NCBI GenBank assembly: GCA_016860845.1
Contig: BOKF01000028.1
Span: 1-64,000, forward strand
Direction: 5' to 3'
Origin: Chloroflexota bacterium
GTDB lineage: Bacteria > Chloroflexota > Anaerolineae > 4572-78 > J111
DNA: 64,000 nt
The notes beneath the pieces are model-generated. The model was not told where the DNA came from, searched no databases, and was given only the letters and a program-made list of their open reading frames with translations. The position numbers were made by a program, and so were the translations under genes. Each line of letters begins with the position of its first letter. The stretch's first letter is position 1. Positions 24,642-32,091 of this stretch are shown piece after piece.

Positions 24642-25910
24642 TTACCTGGGCGAACCGGCTTGGAAGTTATTGGGATTCAAAACGGTGGGCCGAGGGGCTT
24701 TAATGACCGGAGCCGAACTTACTCCATAATTTTGGTTACCATTACCATCCTGAACCACCACACAGATATAATAAACTTTACCGGTAGCGTAAGCGCTCGA
24801 TGACAAATTCCAGATAAAGGATTGGTTGAACGGGCCGCCATCACCCGAACCAAACCTGCTATTAGGTTTGCTTTTCCCGATCAAGGGTAAATATACTTTA
24901 TTTTGAGAGGGCATTCCACCAACAGTGATGCTGGTGCTGCCAATCAAGGTCCAGTGGGTGGCCAGATTGGCTACATTACACCCCGGCGACTCCGCCGGCG
25001 TCAAAATCTCGTCGCGCCGTTGATAGTACAGATTTGACGTAAGCTGGCCGCCGTCGGGATCACTCACGTTCCATCGGATCTCGTAATTGTAATCAGGGTA
25101 TTTGGCGACAATATTGCCGGTCAAGTAAACATAGTCCAGATAGAAATAATTAGGCGAGTCGCCCGAAGGAGCACAGGTACTGTCGCACCAATTTTCGTGC
25201 GGCCAAAAGCCAAATGCTTCTACCCTGGCTCCTGGCTGTCCCCAATCCCAGGGATTAGGTGAGCCAGGCCCGTTGACCGTGGGTTGAGCCAGGTCAATAA
25301 AAAATGTGCACCACCCGCCATAAGCCGTGCCAAAAGGGGGACACTCCAGCCGCTGCGGCCGTGAATAGCGGCGAAAGGGGAAGGCCTCGACTTGCCAGTT
25401 AGAACCCCACTGCGAAGTATAAAGCAGACGAGCATTGGTGAGTTGAATCCCGGCCTCGTCGGGTTGATGGGGCGCCAGATAGAGACGGTAGATAAGATAA
25501 CGGTAAATGTGGCTGGGAATGCTAACCTGCGAATTAGTATAGAAAGCGGAAGCCAGATCGCTGCCTTTGGGGGTAACGCCGCGTAACACGAAACCGGAGC
25601 CTCCGGGGGGAACACCCGGGGCTGTCGCCGGCCAGAGTGTATACTGCACCTTACGATTTTTGGCATCGGGCTGAGTCCAGGCGACATCATTCAGACTGTT
25701 CATATCCCACACATTGCCCAGGGCAGCGCCCGCCTCCCCAAACTCATTGGAGGGTGCTACCACATTCACTGCCGGGTCAGCCGCGAGGACCATCGCCCCG
25801 GCACACCAATCTAAACCGATGACGGCCAGAGCCAGGGCGCGGATTAACTTAAATAAACTTGCCTGAAAAAAAGTTCGGTTCACTCTTCCGACCAACCTCT
25901 CATTTTTCAC
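24642..25910 (-). CDS. Secreted protein of unknown function
   Basis: 422 aa. An N-terminal signal segment (about 18-43, ending VLAADP) is followed by a large region with many aromatic and Cys residues typical of extracellular beta-sheet proteins (GGWCTFFIDLAQP, NWCDSTCAPSGDSPNYFYLD). The motif NKVYLPLIGKSKP lies near residue 345, resembling a terminal motif of other exported Chloroflexota proteins, but here about 75 residues follow it. No catalytic residues are recognised. It precedes the S8 protease by 10 nt, so the two are probably co-expressed and could be substrate and processor. Confidence 0.7.
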   Translation of the reverse strand: MKNERLVGRVNRTFFQASLFKLIRALALAVIGLDWCAGAMVLAADPAVNVVAPSNEFGEAGAALGNVWDMNSLNDVAWTQPDAKNRKVQYTLWPATAPGVPPGGSGFVLRGVTPKGSDLASAFYTNSQVSIPSHIYRYLIYRLYLAPHQPDEAGIQLTNARLLYTSQWGSNWQVEAFPFRRYSRPQRLECPPFGTAYGGWCTFFIDLAQPTVNGPGSPNPWDWGQPGARVEAFGFWPHENWCDSTCAPSGDSPNYFYLDYVYLTGNIVAKYPDYNYEIRWNVSDPDGGQLTSNLYYQRRDEILTPAESPGCNVANLATHWTLIGSTSITVGGMPSQNKVYLPLIGKSKPNSRFGSGDGGPFNQSFIWNLSSSAYATGKVYYICVVVQDGNGNQNYGVSSAPVIKAPRPTVLNPNNFQAGSPR

Positions 25911-25932
25911 TTTGGGAAGTGGTGATCATTTG

Positions 25933-26044
25933 GCTAACTGTTATAACTGATTTCCCCAATCTCGTTCCCAAACTGAGTTTGGGAACGAGATTGGCGGGTA
26001 AACTATTTAGTTCGCGTTCCTTAGCTAATTGTTATAACTGATTT
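25933..26044. repeat. Hairpin inside 21-bp direct repeats
   Basis: A near-perfect palindrome with 19-bp arms (25956-25974 and 25976-25994, centre CCCAAACT/AGTTTGGG) lies between two copies of GCTAACTGTTATAACTGATTT (25933-25953 and 26024-26044, 20 of 21 identical). The flanking copies look like a target duplication, unusually long for an IS. A related hairpin is at 27574-27606. The rest of the 306-nt gap to 26216 shows no gene. Confidence 0.75.
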
Positions 26045-26216
26045 TAGCACAAGTGTTTAACCCAAAGCAACGGGACAAAGAGGCCAACCAAATTGAACCT
26101 GACCTCAAATTACGCCACATTTAATTATGCCACCAGCCCTATTATGAGAGTCTTTTAGAGGGGAAAAAAGTTGCGAGGTTATCTTAAAAATCACATTTTT
26201 TAAGGTGGCTCAATCT

Positions 26217-27488
26217 TCACGGCTTTTCCGGCAAGCGGTAGACTGCCGGTTTCAGCCTGGAAGCTGGCAGGGGTTCACCGGCCAACAGCGCGCGATAGAC
26301 CAACTCGATCTGCTCTCCGGCGCGCCGCCAGGAAAAGTGGCGTATTACCCGTTGCCGCAAATAACTGCCCAGGTGCGCGCGTTCGGCAGCCGATAAATCG
26401 AGCGCCCGGTTGAGCGCTGCTGCCAGCGCCTCGCTGTTGGTGTCGGCGGCATAAATACCCCCATCACCCAGAAATTCCCGGCTAACGGGCAGATTAAAGG
26501 TGACGGTCGGCAAGGCCATTGCCATATAATTAAGGATTTTGCCGCTGCCTTCGGTGGCCGAAATTTTAGGGGCGGTAGCAATGTCGCCCAAAGCCAGGTA
26601 ACGTGGCGCTTCATCGTACATAATTTTGTTGGTAAAGGTGACCTGCTCGGCCAGTCCCAAATCGTAAGCTTTGGCTCGGTAATGCTCTACCCCCGGATAG
26701 CCCATCAACAGCAGATGAAAGTCGTCGCGCATCTCCTGAAGATGCGCCAGGGCCTCCAGCAGTTTATCCGTGCCCTGGTAAGGAGCCAGAACGCCCAGGT
26801 AGACGATTATTTTTTTGCCGGGAGGCAGGCCAAGTTCCTCTTTTAACTGCTGCTTCTCGGCGATAGAAAAGCGATCGGAGCAAAATGTATCGGCGTTGAC
26901 ACAGTCAGGGGTGGGATTAATCTTAGCTGCCGGCACCCCAAATTCTGTCGCCAGCAGGTTGGCGGCATGGGTCGAGCTGGTCAGGATAACATCGGCGGCG
27001 TCATCAATGCGGCGCTCCAGCCAGGATAAAAATTTATAAAAGGGACTGTTGGCTCTCAGAAAATTGTGGTCAAGCATCTCAGCCGTCAGGCTGCCTTGAA
27101 AGTCAAACACCAGCGGCGCTCCGGTCAATTTGCTCAACACCCAGCCAATCAAGCCCCCTTCGTGCAGGTGAGCGTGGATAATATCCGGCTTGTGCTGGAT
27201 GACATATTTCAGCGACATAACTGCCAGCAGCATATCCAGGTAAATTTTGTGACGGGAGGAGCCAACGATGACCCGGTAATTAAAGGGGACGCCCCAGCAG
27301 CGATGCACCCGGACACCGGGAAGGTCCCGGCCATTGGGATAGGCCAAAATAGTGACCTGATGCCCCAGGGCTTGCAGCGTCACTGTTTCTTCCAGAATCC
27401 GCACGTGCGCCCCGTAGTCGGCAAAGAACATGGTGGGGGAAAGCATGAGGATATCTAGACTTTTAGACGCGGGATTTGGTTCGTGCAA
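26217..27488 (-). CDS. GT4-family glycosyltransferase
   Basis: 423 aa, GT-B fold. The N-terminal domain shows the GT4 pattern (LMLSPTMFFADYGAHVRILE, PDIIHAHLHEGGLIGWVLSK). The C-terminal domain has the nucleotide-sugar loop KIIVYLGVLAPYQGTDKLLE and the conserved Glu motif ATEGSGKILNYMAMALPTV, close to the canonical EGxPxxxxEAMA. It transfers a sugar from a nucleotide donor, probably to a lipid or envelope glycan. The start is TTG at 27488, uncertain. It stands alone between repeat hairpins. Confidence 0.85.
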   Translation of the reverse strand: MHEPNPASKSLDILMLSPTMFFADYGAHVRILEETVTLQALGHQVTILAYPNGRDLPGVRVHRCWGVPFNYRVIVGSSRHKIYLDMLLAVMSLKYVIQHKPDIIHAHLHEGGLIGWVLSKLTGAPLVFDFQGSLTAEMLDHNFLRANSPFYKFLSWLERRIDDAADVILTSSTHAANLLATEFGVPAAKINPTPDCVNADTFCSDRFSIAEKQQLKEELGLPPGKKIIVYLGVLAPYQGTDKLLEALAHLQEMRDDFHLLLMGYPGVEHYRAKAYDLGLAEQVTFTNKIMYDEAPRYLALGDIATAPKISATEGSGKILNYMAMALPTVTFNLPVSREFLGDGGIYAADTNSEALAAALNRALDLSAAERAHLGSYLRQRVIRHFSWRRAGEQIELVYRALLAGEPLPASRLKPAVYRLPEKP

Positions 27489-27573
27489 AGTATCACTTGC
27501 CTCTTCTGGTCCCGATTTTACTCCAGGCCGGAAGGAATAGCAAGAAGCGGGGAACGTGAGGCGAGGAGCGTTC

Positions 27574-27606
27574 TTCTCGTTCCCAAACTCAGTTTGGGAA
27601 CGAGAA
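27574..27606. repeat. Palindromic hairpin, CGTTCCCAAACT type, copy 2
   Basis: Arms of 16 bp (27574-27589 and 27591-27606) share the core CTCGTTCCCAAACT with the hairpin at 25956-25994. It lies between the GIY-YIG and glycosyltransferase genes and may also act as a terminator for the former. Confidence 0.75.
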
Positions 27607-27617
27607 GACAGGGAATT

Positions 27618-27857
27618 TTACCCAATCAACTTGAGCTTGTCCGCCCGCGGCATGCGCTTGATTTGCAGCTCACGTTTCAAGGCGGCGCGGCGGTCCGGCA
27701 GTTCTTCCACATAAACCAGGCGCACCGGCCCGCGCTGTTGGGTGTACCTGGCCCCCCGCCCGGCGTTGTGCGCCTTGAGCCGCCGCGTTAGATCCGTCGT
27801 CCAGCCGGTGTAGAGAGTCTGGTCGGCGCACTCGACAATGTAAACAAAAACTGCCAT
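27618..27857 (-). CDS. GIY-YIG nuclease-superfamily protein
   Basis: 79 aa from the ATG at 27857 (MAVFVYIVECAD); the upstream in-frame stretch is translated purine-rich repeat and is excluded. The GIY-YIG core is visible as VYIVECADQTLYTGWTTDL with the catalytic Arg in DLTRRLKAHN, and RYTQQRGPVRLVYVEEL follows. Small UvrC/SLX1-type proteins of this size (YhbQ-like) are widespread; a role in DNA repair or processing is inferred. It lies just downstream of the TyrA-like gene and may share its transcript. Confidence 0.88.
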   Translation of the reverse strand: MAVFVYIVECADQTLYTGWTTDLTRRLKAHNAGRGARYTQQRGPVRLVYVEELPDRRAALKRELQIKRMPRADKLKLIG

Positions 27858-27890
27858 AAAACTCGGCAGGGGTGCAAGGGTGATACTGCC

Positions 27891-27952
27891 TCCCCTATCT
27901 TCTTCTCCCCTGCTCCTCTTCTCCCCTGCTCCCCTGCTTTCTTCTCCCCCCG
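27891..27952. repeat. C/T-rich 7-8-nt tandem array at the TyrA-like 3' end
   Basis: Repeated CTCCCCTG and CTTCTCC units form a strand-asymmetric tract. It encodes the Arg/Glu/Gly-rich C-terminal tail of the TyrA-like protein and supplies its stop. Confidence 0.65.
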
Positions 27953-28902
27953 CCAAAACCGATCAACTGCTTCATCAAGCCGGGTCGTTCAATGGGGGTG
28001 GAAGCCATTTCAGGATCATCAAAGTCACCCCGCTGGTAATCCGCCAGCCAGTTATGCCGCTCAACAATGGCCTGATCCAGTTTCTGGGCCAGGGTCTCAG
28101 CCGACGTTTCGCCTTCGGCCAGCAGCATCCGCAGTTGCTGCAACTGGGCCTGGTAGCTATCGAGCCAGTGGAGCAGCGTTTCGCGCTGTCCCAGCAGGCT
28201 GTCTTTCAGTGAGTCCGGGTCGCCGCCAGCGCCGGCCGAGGTCTGCGCAAACAGGCTGCCGGCCAGCTTGCGCATCTCGCGCCAGGAAGGCTCACTGGCG
28301 ACCGTCTGCAGCAGGGTTACACTGAGGATACTGGGCAGGGTATCTACCGCTGCGGCCAGACCGTCGTGTTCCGGCGCATCCAAAAAGAACGGCTTGGCTC
28401 CCAGTATGCTGACAACACTCACCATAAGCTGCACCGCCGTTTCATCCGCCGTCGAAGCCGGGGTCAGGCAGTAAAGCCGGTTGTGGAACAAGTTGGCAGA
28501 AGCATACCCCTGACCAGACCCCGCCGCATGGACCAGCGGGTCGCCGCCAATAAAGTGGACATGCGCCGGCAGCAGCTCCGTGGCCCAGGCCAGCACCGGA
28601 CCCTTGCTGCGGGCGGTATCGCTAATTACGGCCCCGGCTTTGAGATAAGGAGCAATGACTTGCAGCGTAGGCCGGATACCGCTCAAAGGAATAGCCAGCA
28701 CAATCAAATCGGCCGGCTCGCAGGCGTTGATCAAATTCCACTCGGCTTTGTCAAACGCGCCCAATTTGACCGCTGCTTTGGCCTGTTCATTATCTTTGTC
28801 ATGCACCAGCAGCCGGGGCGCATCTTTAGTCTGCTTAAAAGCCAAGCCCATGGAGGTGCCAATCACCCCCGCGCCGACAATCGTTATCGTAAAATCGCTC
28901 AT
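27895..28902 (-). CDS. Prephenate dehydrogenase-like protein
   Basis: 335 aa. The N-terminal Rossmann motif is IVGAGVIGTSMGLAF, and the SDTARSKGPV segment and all-helical C-terminal half fit TyrA, which oxidises prephenate to 4-hydroxyphenylpyruvate. The usual GGHPMAG motif reads GGDPLVHAAG, so the conserved substrate His is not at its normal place; specificity may differ. The last 20 or so residues (Gly/Arg/Glu-rich) are a translated repeat rather than conserved protein. No other aromatic amino acid biosynthesis gene is adjacent. Confidence 0.78.
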   Translation of the reverse strand: MSDFTITIVGAGVIGTSMGLAFKQTKDAPRLLVHDKDNEQAKAAVKLGAFDKAEWNLINACEPADLIVLAIPLSGIRPTLQVIAPYLKAGAVISDTARSKGPVLAWATELLPAHVHFIGGDPLVHAAGSGQGYASANLFHNRLYCLTPASTADETAVQLMVSVVSILGAKPFFLDAPEHDGLAAAVDTLPSILSVTLLQTVASEPSWREMRKLAGSLFAQTSAGAGGDPDSLKDSLLGQRETLLHWLDSYQAQLQQLRMLLAEGETSAETLAQKLDQAIVERHNWLADYQRGDFDDPEMASTPIERPGLMKQLIGFGGGRRKQGSRGEEEQGRRR

Positions 28903-28911
28903 AGAAACCTC

Positions 28912-28995
28912 GTAGTAAGTGGGGAGTAAGAAGTAAGGAGTAGGGAGTAGGGAAGATAACCCTACTCCTTACTCCCTACTACCTACTCCTTATTG
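28912..28995. repeat. Twelve-unit heptad hairpin array (GTAGGGA type)
   Basis: Twelve consecutive 7-mers are in phase from 28912 to 28995. Six read GTAGTAA, GTGGGGA, GTAAGAA, GTAAGGA, GTAGGGA, GTAGGGA; then AGATAAC; then CCTACTC, CTTACTC, CCTACTA, CCTACTC, CTTATTG. The two halves pair as a long hairpin. It fills the gap between the TyrA-like gene and the HD gene. Confidence 0.9.
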
Positions 28996-28997
28996 CC

Positions 28998-29621
28998 TCA
29001 ATTCAAATTATCGGCCCATTGCAGGGCAGCCAGTAATTTTTCCTCTTCGCCGGCAGGTTGGCCGGTGAGCGTTTCTTGATGCCGGGCAATCAGCCGGACG
29101 GCCAGCGGATCGCAGCCAGCTTCCTCGACCCAGGCAGCTCCAATAGCCGGATGGTGGGCATGGATCACAAACGGCCTGCGCCAGTAAGGAATAGGCGAAT
29201 AGGCGAATAGGCGAATGGAAGAATCTTCGATCCTGGCTCGCCATTCGCCATTCGCCGTTCGCCATTCACAGATTCGCTCCAGCGCCGCCGGCCAGAACGC
29301 CTTGAGCAGCACAATCGCCACGCGATGGAGAATGGGCTGGCCCAAACTCTTGGCCACATCGTGCAGCAGCGCCGCTTGCAGCAACGCTGGCTGCTCATAA
29401 CCGGCCTGCTGCAAGGTGCGCACCACCGCCAGAGCGTGACGCCGGTCGTTGGGCGACATCCGGGCGAAAAGGCGCTGCTGGGCCGGAGCCGTCAGGATAG
29501 CGGTAACCAGCGCTTCGTCCGCCTGGGTTAGACCACCCGGCAGCAGCACGGCTTTAACGGCTGCAAAAAATTGACTGGCGCGGTAAAGGGCCGGACGAGT
29601 TATTTTGGGAGAAGCTGACAT
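28998..29621 (-). CDS. HD-domain hydrolase with in-frame repeat insertion
   Basis: 207 aa. The HD motif is LLHDVAK (H87, D88) and a conserved downstream His cluster is HAHHPAIG (about 154-161), with LIARHQE near 183, typical of HDIG phosphohydrolases. Between them residues about 119-147 (WRTANGEWRAR ... YSPIPYW) are a translation of a heptad/octad repeat (29189-29268) inserted in frame. Whether the protein still folds is unknown; the frame and later motifs are intact. The first repeat-free unit would be about 178 aa, a usual size for small HD hydrolases. Confidence 0.8.
   Translation of the reverse strand: MSASPKITRPALYRASQFFAAVKAVLLPGGLTQADEALVTAILTAPAQQRLFARMSPNDRRHALAVVRTLQQAGYEQPALLQAALLHDVAKSLGQPILHRVAIVLLKAFWPAALERICEWRTANGEWRARIEDSSIRLFAYSPIPYWRRPFVIHAHHPAIGAAWVEEAGCDPLAVRLIARHQETLTGQPAGEEEKLLAALQWADNLN
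29189..29268. repeat. Repeat array inside the HD gene
   Basis: Left half: three 8-nt units AATAGGCG. Right half: 7-nt units CGCCATT, CGCCATT, CGCCGTT, CGCCATT. The arms pair as a hairpin, and the heptamer is the same as in the arrays at 12247 and 14657. It lies wholly within coding sequence and keeps the reading frame. Confidence 0.85.
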
Positions 29622-29656
29622 GATGATTGGCTAAATTTACGGAACTGAGCCTTACG

Positions 29657-29782
29657 CCTGGGATTAAAATCTCAGGCTAATAGCTCAGGTCGGCTGAAGC
29701 CGACTCCCTTCCTGCCTCGTCGGTTCACTTTTTTAGTATGCTTGAGCATACTTTAGCTATCAACCCTGAACTTTAGTTCGGG
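29657..29782. repeat. Cluster of short palindromes
   Basis: Successive small hairpins: CCTGGGATT/AATCTCAGG (29657-29676), CGGCTGAAGCCG (29691-29702), AGTATGCTTGAGCATACT (29735-29752), CCTGAACT/AGTTCGGGG (29764-29782). Several have a TGAA or TTGA core, like the palindromes inside the element at 31512-31687. Confidence 0.65.
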
Positions 29783-29787
29783 GCGAA

Positions 29788-30516
29788 CTAAAACAAAACA
29801 CTCATCACCGCCCGCGTCGGCCCGCTGATTAACCAACCTAAAATGGGGATGGGCAGGATGAAAAGAAGGAGAAAGATGATAAAGCTGAACGGTTGAATCC
29901 GTTCCAGTTGGTAGGCTAATGGATACGGCAAAAGGCCACGCAGCACCATAAAACCATCCAGCGGAGCCAGGGGAATCAAATTAAAAAAGAACAGGGCTAT
30001 ATTAATCTGGACAAAGATAAAGAACAAATTGATGAAACTATTGGTTTGAATCCCCAGCGGGAGGATGGGGTCAACCGCGCGCCACAGCAGGGCCAGGATA
30101 ATCGCCAGGGCCAGATTCGAGAGCGGTCCGGCAGCCGCCACAATCATCGCCCCGGTGCGCGGATTGGGGCGGACAGCGCCGGGATTAAACCGCACCGGCT
30201 TGGCCCAGCCCAGGCCGGCAATCATCAACAGCAGCGAGCCAAAAAAGTCGAGATGGGCCAGGGGATTAAGGGTCAGCCGGCCATCGTACTTGGGGGTCGA
30301 GTCGCCCAGGCGATAAGCTGTGATAGCATGGGCCAACTCGTGGATGGGAAAAGCGATGAGTAAAATCAAAATGCGCGCGCCGTACTGGGGCAAGGCAAAA
30401 ACCATATAGATGGCCAGGCCAACAGCCAGGGCTATTAATAAATAGCTCCAGGGCGGCTCTTTCAGGCGGCGAGTCCAGTCGGAACGGGGCGGGTCATAAT
30501 AATATTGTGGTCGCAT
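29788..30516 (-). CDS. Site-2-protease-like M50 membrane metallopeptidase
   Basis: About 242 aa from the ATG at 30516 (MRPQYYYDPP); the longer upstream frame lacks support. Five or six helices. The zinc motif is HELAH in PIHELAHAITAYRLGD, the second segment LNPLAHLDFFGS, and the third-ligand region NLIPLAPLDGF, all standard for M50B proteases. These cleave transmembrane segments, often of anti-sigma factors, but no partner is adjacent. It follows the MscS gene after 100 nt on the same strand. Confidence 0.88.
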   Translation of the reverse strand: MRPQYYYDPPRSDWTRRLKEPPWSYLLIALAVGLAIYMVFALPQYGARILILLIAFPIHELAHAITAYRLGDSTPKYDGRLTLNPLAHLDFFGSLLLMIAGLGWAKPVRFNPGAVRPNPRTGAMIVAAAGPLSNLALAIILALLWRAVDPILPLGIQTNSFINLFFIFVQINIALFFFNLIPLAPLDGFMVLRGLLPYPLAYQLERIQPFSFIIFLLLFILPIPILGWLISGPTRAVMSVLF

Positions 30517-30619
30517 AGCTCTCGATTCTTTCAAAAAGGGTGCGGTGATTATAACACGCGCCAGGCCGATTGCGAAATCGGTCAAGACCGCCAACCGGTG
30601 AAAACCTCCGGCAGCAGTT

Positions 30620-31420
30620 CTAGCCGACAATTTGCACGCCGGCCTGCTCCAGAGCATCGGTTACAGCCGTCATGAGTTGTGGCCGGAGCTGCGCTCCACG
30701 CCCATAGGCTGCCTTGGCTACCAGGGTTAATTCGACACGGTTAGAGATAGCCCCTTCGATGCTTAACACTTCGGGCCGTTCCATCAGCTCTGGAAATCGG
30801 GTTTGAGCCGTATCAGCCACATCTTCCAGAACCTCCAATGCCCTGGCCAGGTCTGCGGTAACCACCGTTACTTTTATATTGGCGACCGAAAACGATCCAC
30901 GGGAGAGGTTGCGGACGACCCGTACTTCGCCGTTAGGCACAATGAACAATTCACCCGACATAGCCCGCAGGCGGGTGGTCCGCAGTTCCACCGCCTCGAC
31001 CGTGCCAATGACTTCCAGCATTTCTACCTTCTCCCCTACCGAGAACTGATCTTCAAAGATAAGGACCATCCCAGCCAGGTAATCATTGATGAGGGGCCGG
31101 GCGCCCAGGCCAAAGCCGGCAGAAAACAAACCCAGGGCAGTCAAAATAGCTCCCGCCGGAATACCCAGGGCAAAGAGAACTACCACGACCCCGGCAATCC
31201 AAACCATGACTCTAACCGCACTTCCCACCAATGACTGCAAGGTCAGCAAGCGCCGTTCTTCTATCTGCCGCCAGCGCAAGGCCCGTCCCCTGAGCATCCT
31301 GACAGCCAGCCAGCTCCCTACCTCCGCTACCAGCCAGGTCAAAAATAGGATGAGGACTAACCTGCCCAGGTTGGCGGCGAGGGTGTCGGCGGTGATAAAA
31401 TTCCTGAATTGGTTAAACAT
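30620..31420 (-). CDS. Small-conductance mechanosensitive channel (MscS family)
   Basis: 266 aa, the length of a minimal MscS. Three N-terminal helices; the pore helix contains ALGLFSAGFGLGARPLINDYLAG, with the Gly/Ala packing pattern of TM3. The beta domain (IFEDQFSVGEKVEMLEVIGTV) and the C-terminal alpha/beta domain follow. It opens under membrane tension to release solutes in hypo-osmotic shock. It is immediately upstream of the M50 gene. Confidence 0.9.
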   Translation of the reverse strand: MFNQFRNFITADTLAANLGRLVLILFLTWLVAEVGSWLAVRMLRGRALRWRQIEERRLLTLQSLVGSAVRVMVWIAGVVVVLFALGIPAGAILTALGLFSAGFGLGARPLINDYLAGMVLIFEDQFSVGEKVEMLEVIGTVEAVELRTTRLRAMSGELFIVPNGEVRVVRNLSRGSFSVANIKVTVVTADLARALEVLEDVADTAQTRFPELMERPEVLSIEGAISNRVELTLVAKAAYGRGAQLRPQLMTAVTDALEQAGVQIVG

Positions 31421-31511
31421 GGAGATTGAAGCCTCCTCATTTTGTGTTTTGCAGATCAGGGACCTTATCCTACCACAAATCGGCCTAGTAGCGAAGCATT
31501 TGGGGTAAAGT

Positions 31512-31687
31512 TAGGGCAATCGCATACTCGATTTGCAGCCAAGTCGCTTGGGGTTGAAACCCCAAGCTGATGAGGGCAAAGGACGCTCAAGCGCCCTAAA
31601 ATTGAGCATCCTGAAGGATGCTTTGCCTTTTCAGCCTGATGGCTTCAGCCTCAGGCTCATAGACAAGGTTAGTATGCGATTGCCCTA
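31512..31687. mobile_element. 176-bp MITE-like element with 17-bp terminal inverted repeats
   Basis: TAGGGCAATCGCATACT (31512-31528) and its exact complement (31671-31687) bound a non-coding interior made of small palindromes: GCTTGGGGTT/AACCCCAAGC, ACGCTCAAGCG, AGCATCCTGAAGGATGCT and GGCTTCAGCC. Both ends carry TA, as expected for Tc1/mariner-IS630 type insertion. No transposase lies in the window, so it would be non-autonomous. Confidence 0.8.
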
Positions 31688-31705
31688 GCGGCGAGTTGTA
31701 AGTGC

Positions 31706-31733
31706 TTGCTAAATTCTAACTTTGTGTTATAAT
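31706..31733 (+). promoter_or_regulatory. Promoter of the serS T-box transcript
   Basis: TTGCTA (31706-31711) and TATAAT (31728-31733) are separated by 16 bp. Transcription would start near 31740, at the first base of the T-box stem I region. Confidence 0.75.
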
Positions 31734-31739
31734 CTCCCG

Positions 31740-31966
31740 CATTGGCAGTGACGGAGAAAAGTAAGCCAATCCCTGGACTACACAGAGACGCGCCGGCCGG
31801 TGTGAGGCGCGCGAGGGGACGGCTGAAGTCCACTTCTGAGCCGGCGGCGACGAGCCGTTCCGGGTGCGCCCGTTATCGCGCCGATGAGATTGCCGGGAAA
31901 AATGCCCGGCGAAAAAAGGTGGCACCGCGAGTGATGACCCTCGCCCTTTTACGGGCGGGGGTTTTT
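31740..31966 (+). promoter_or_regulatory. T-box riboswitch (serine) controlling serS
   Basis: The leader contains the stem I AGTA motif (31760-31763), a specifier loop in which GAAG is followed by TCC (31829-31831, a serine codon) and ACTTCTGAG, and the T-box sequence AAGGTGGCACCGCGA (31916-31930). A terminator with stem CCCTCGCCC/GGGCGGGGG and a T-run follows at 31938-31966. Uncharged tRNA-Ser with GGA-type anticodon should stabilise the antiterminator and allow serS expression. Confidence 0.92.
31938..31966 (+). terminator. T-box terminator
   Basis: CCCTCGCCC (31938-31946) pairs with GGGCGGGGG (31953-31961), followed by TTTTT. The 5' arm competes with the antiterminator formed by the T-box sequence. 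Confidence 0.88.
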
Positions 31967-31973
31967 GTTTTCA

Positions 31974-32064
31974 AGGCAGCAGAGTGACAAGGTAGCAAAG
32001 TCGCAGGGTAGCATTTTTTTACAACTCTGCTACCCTGCTACTTGCTACCCCTGTTACCCTGCAA
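31974..32064. repeat. Heptad array (GGTAGCA type) between T-box and serS
   Basis: Units related to GGTAGCA (31991-31997, 32006-32013 region) on the left and TGCTACC, CTGCTAC, TTGCTAC (32028-32048) in phase on the right, with a T-run between. The heptamer matches the array at 22184. It sits in the transcribed leader just before the serS ribosome site. Confidence 0.75.
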
Positions 32065-32091
32065 TATTTTAGTTGATCAAAGGAGGACCCT

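Larger units (their letters stand above)
31421..31739 (+). other. Intergenic region before the serS leader
   Basis: Contains a MITE-like element (31512-31687) and the serS promoter (31706-31733). No gene is present. The minus-strand promoter of mscS probably lies in the first 80 nt, but no clear boxes are seen. Confidence 0.6.

Noticed and set aside
27858..27956. N-terminal extension of the GIY-YIG gene
   Set aside because: The extra 33 residues are Gly/Glu/Arg-rich translated repeat; the fold begins at the ATG at 27857.
28912..28995. Heptad arrays as CRISPR
   Set aside because: Units are 7 nt with no spacers of 30-40 nt, and no cas genes are present.
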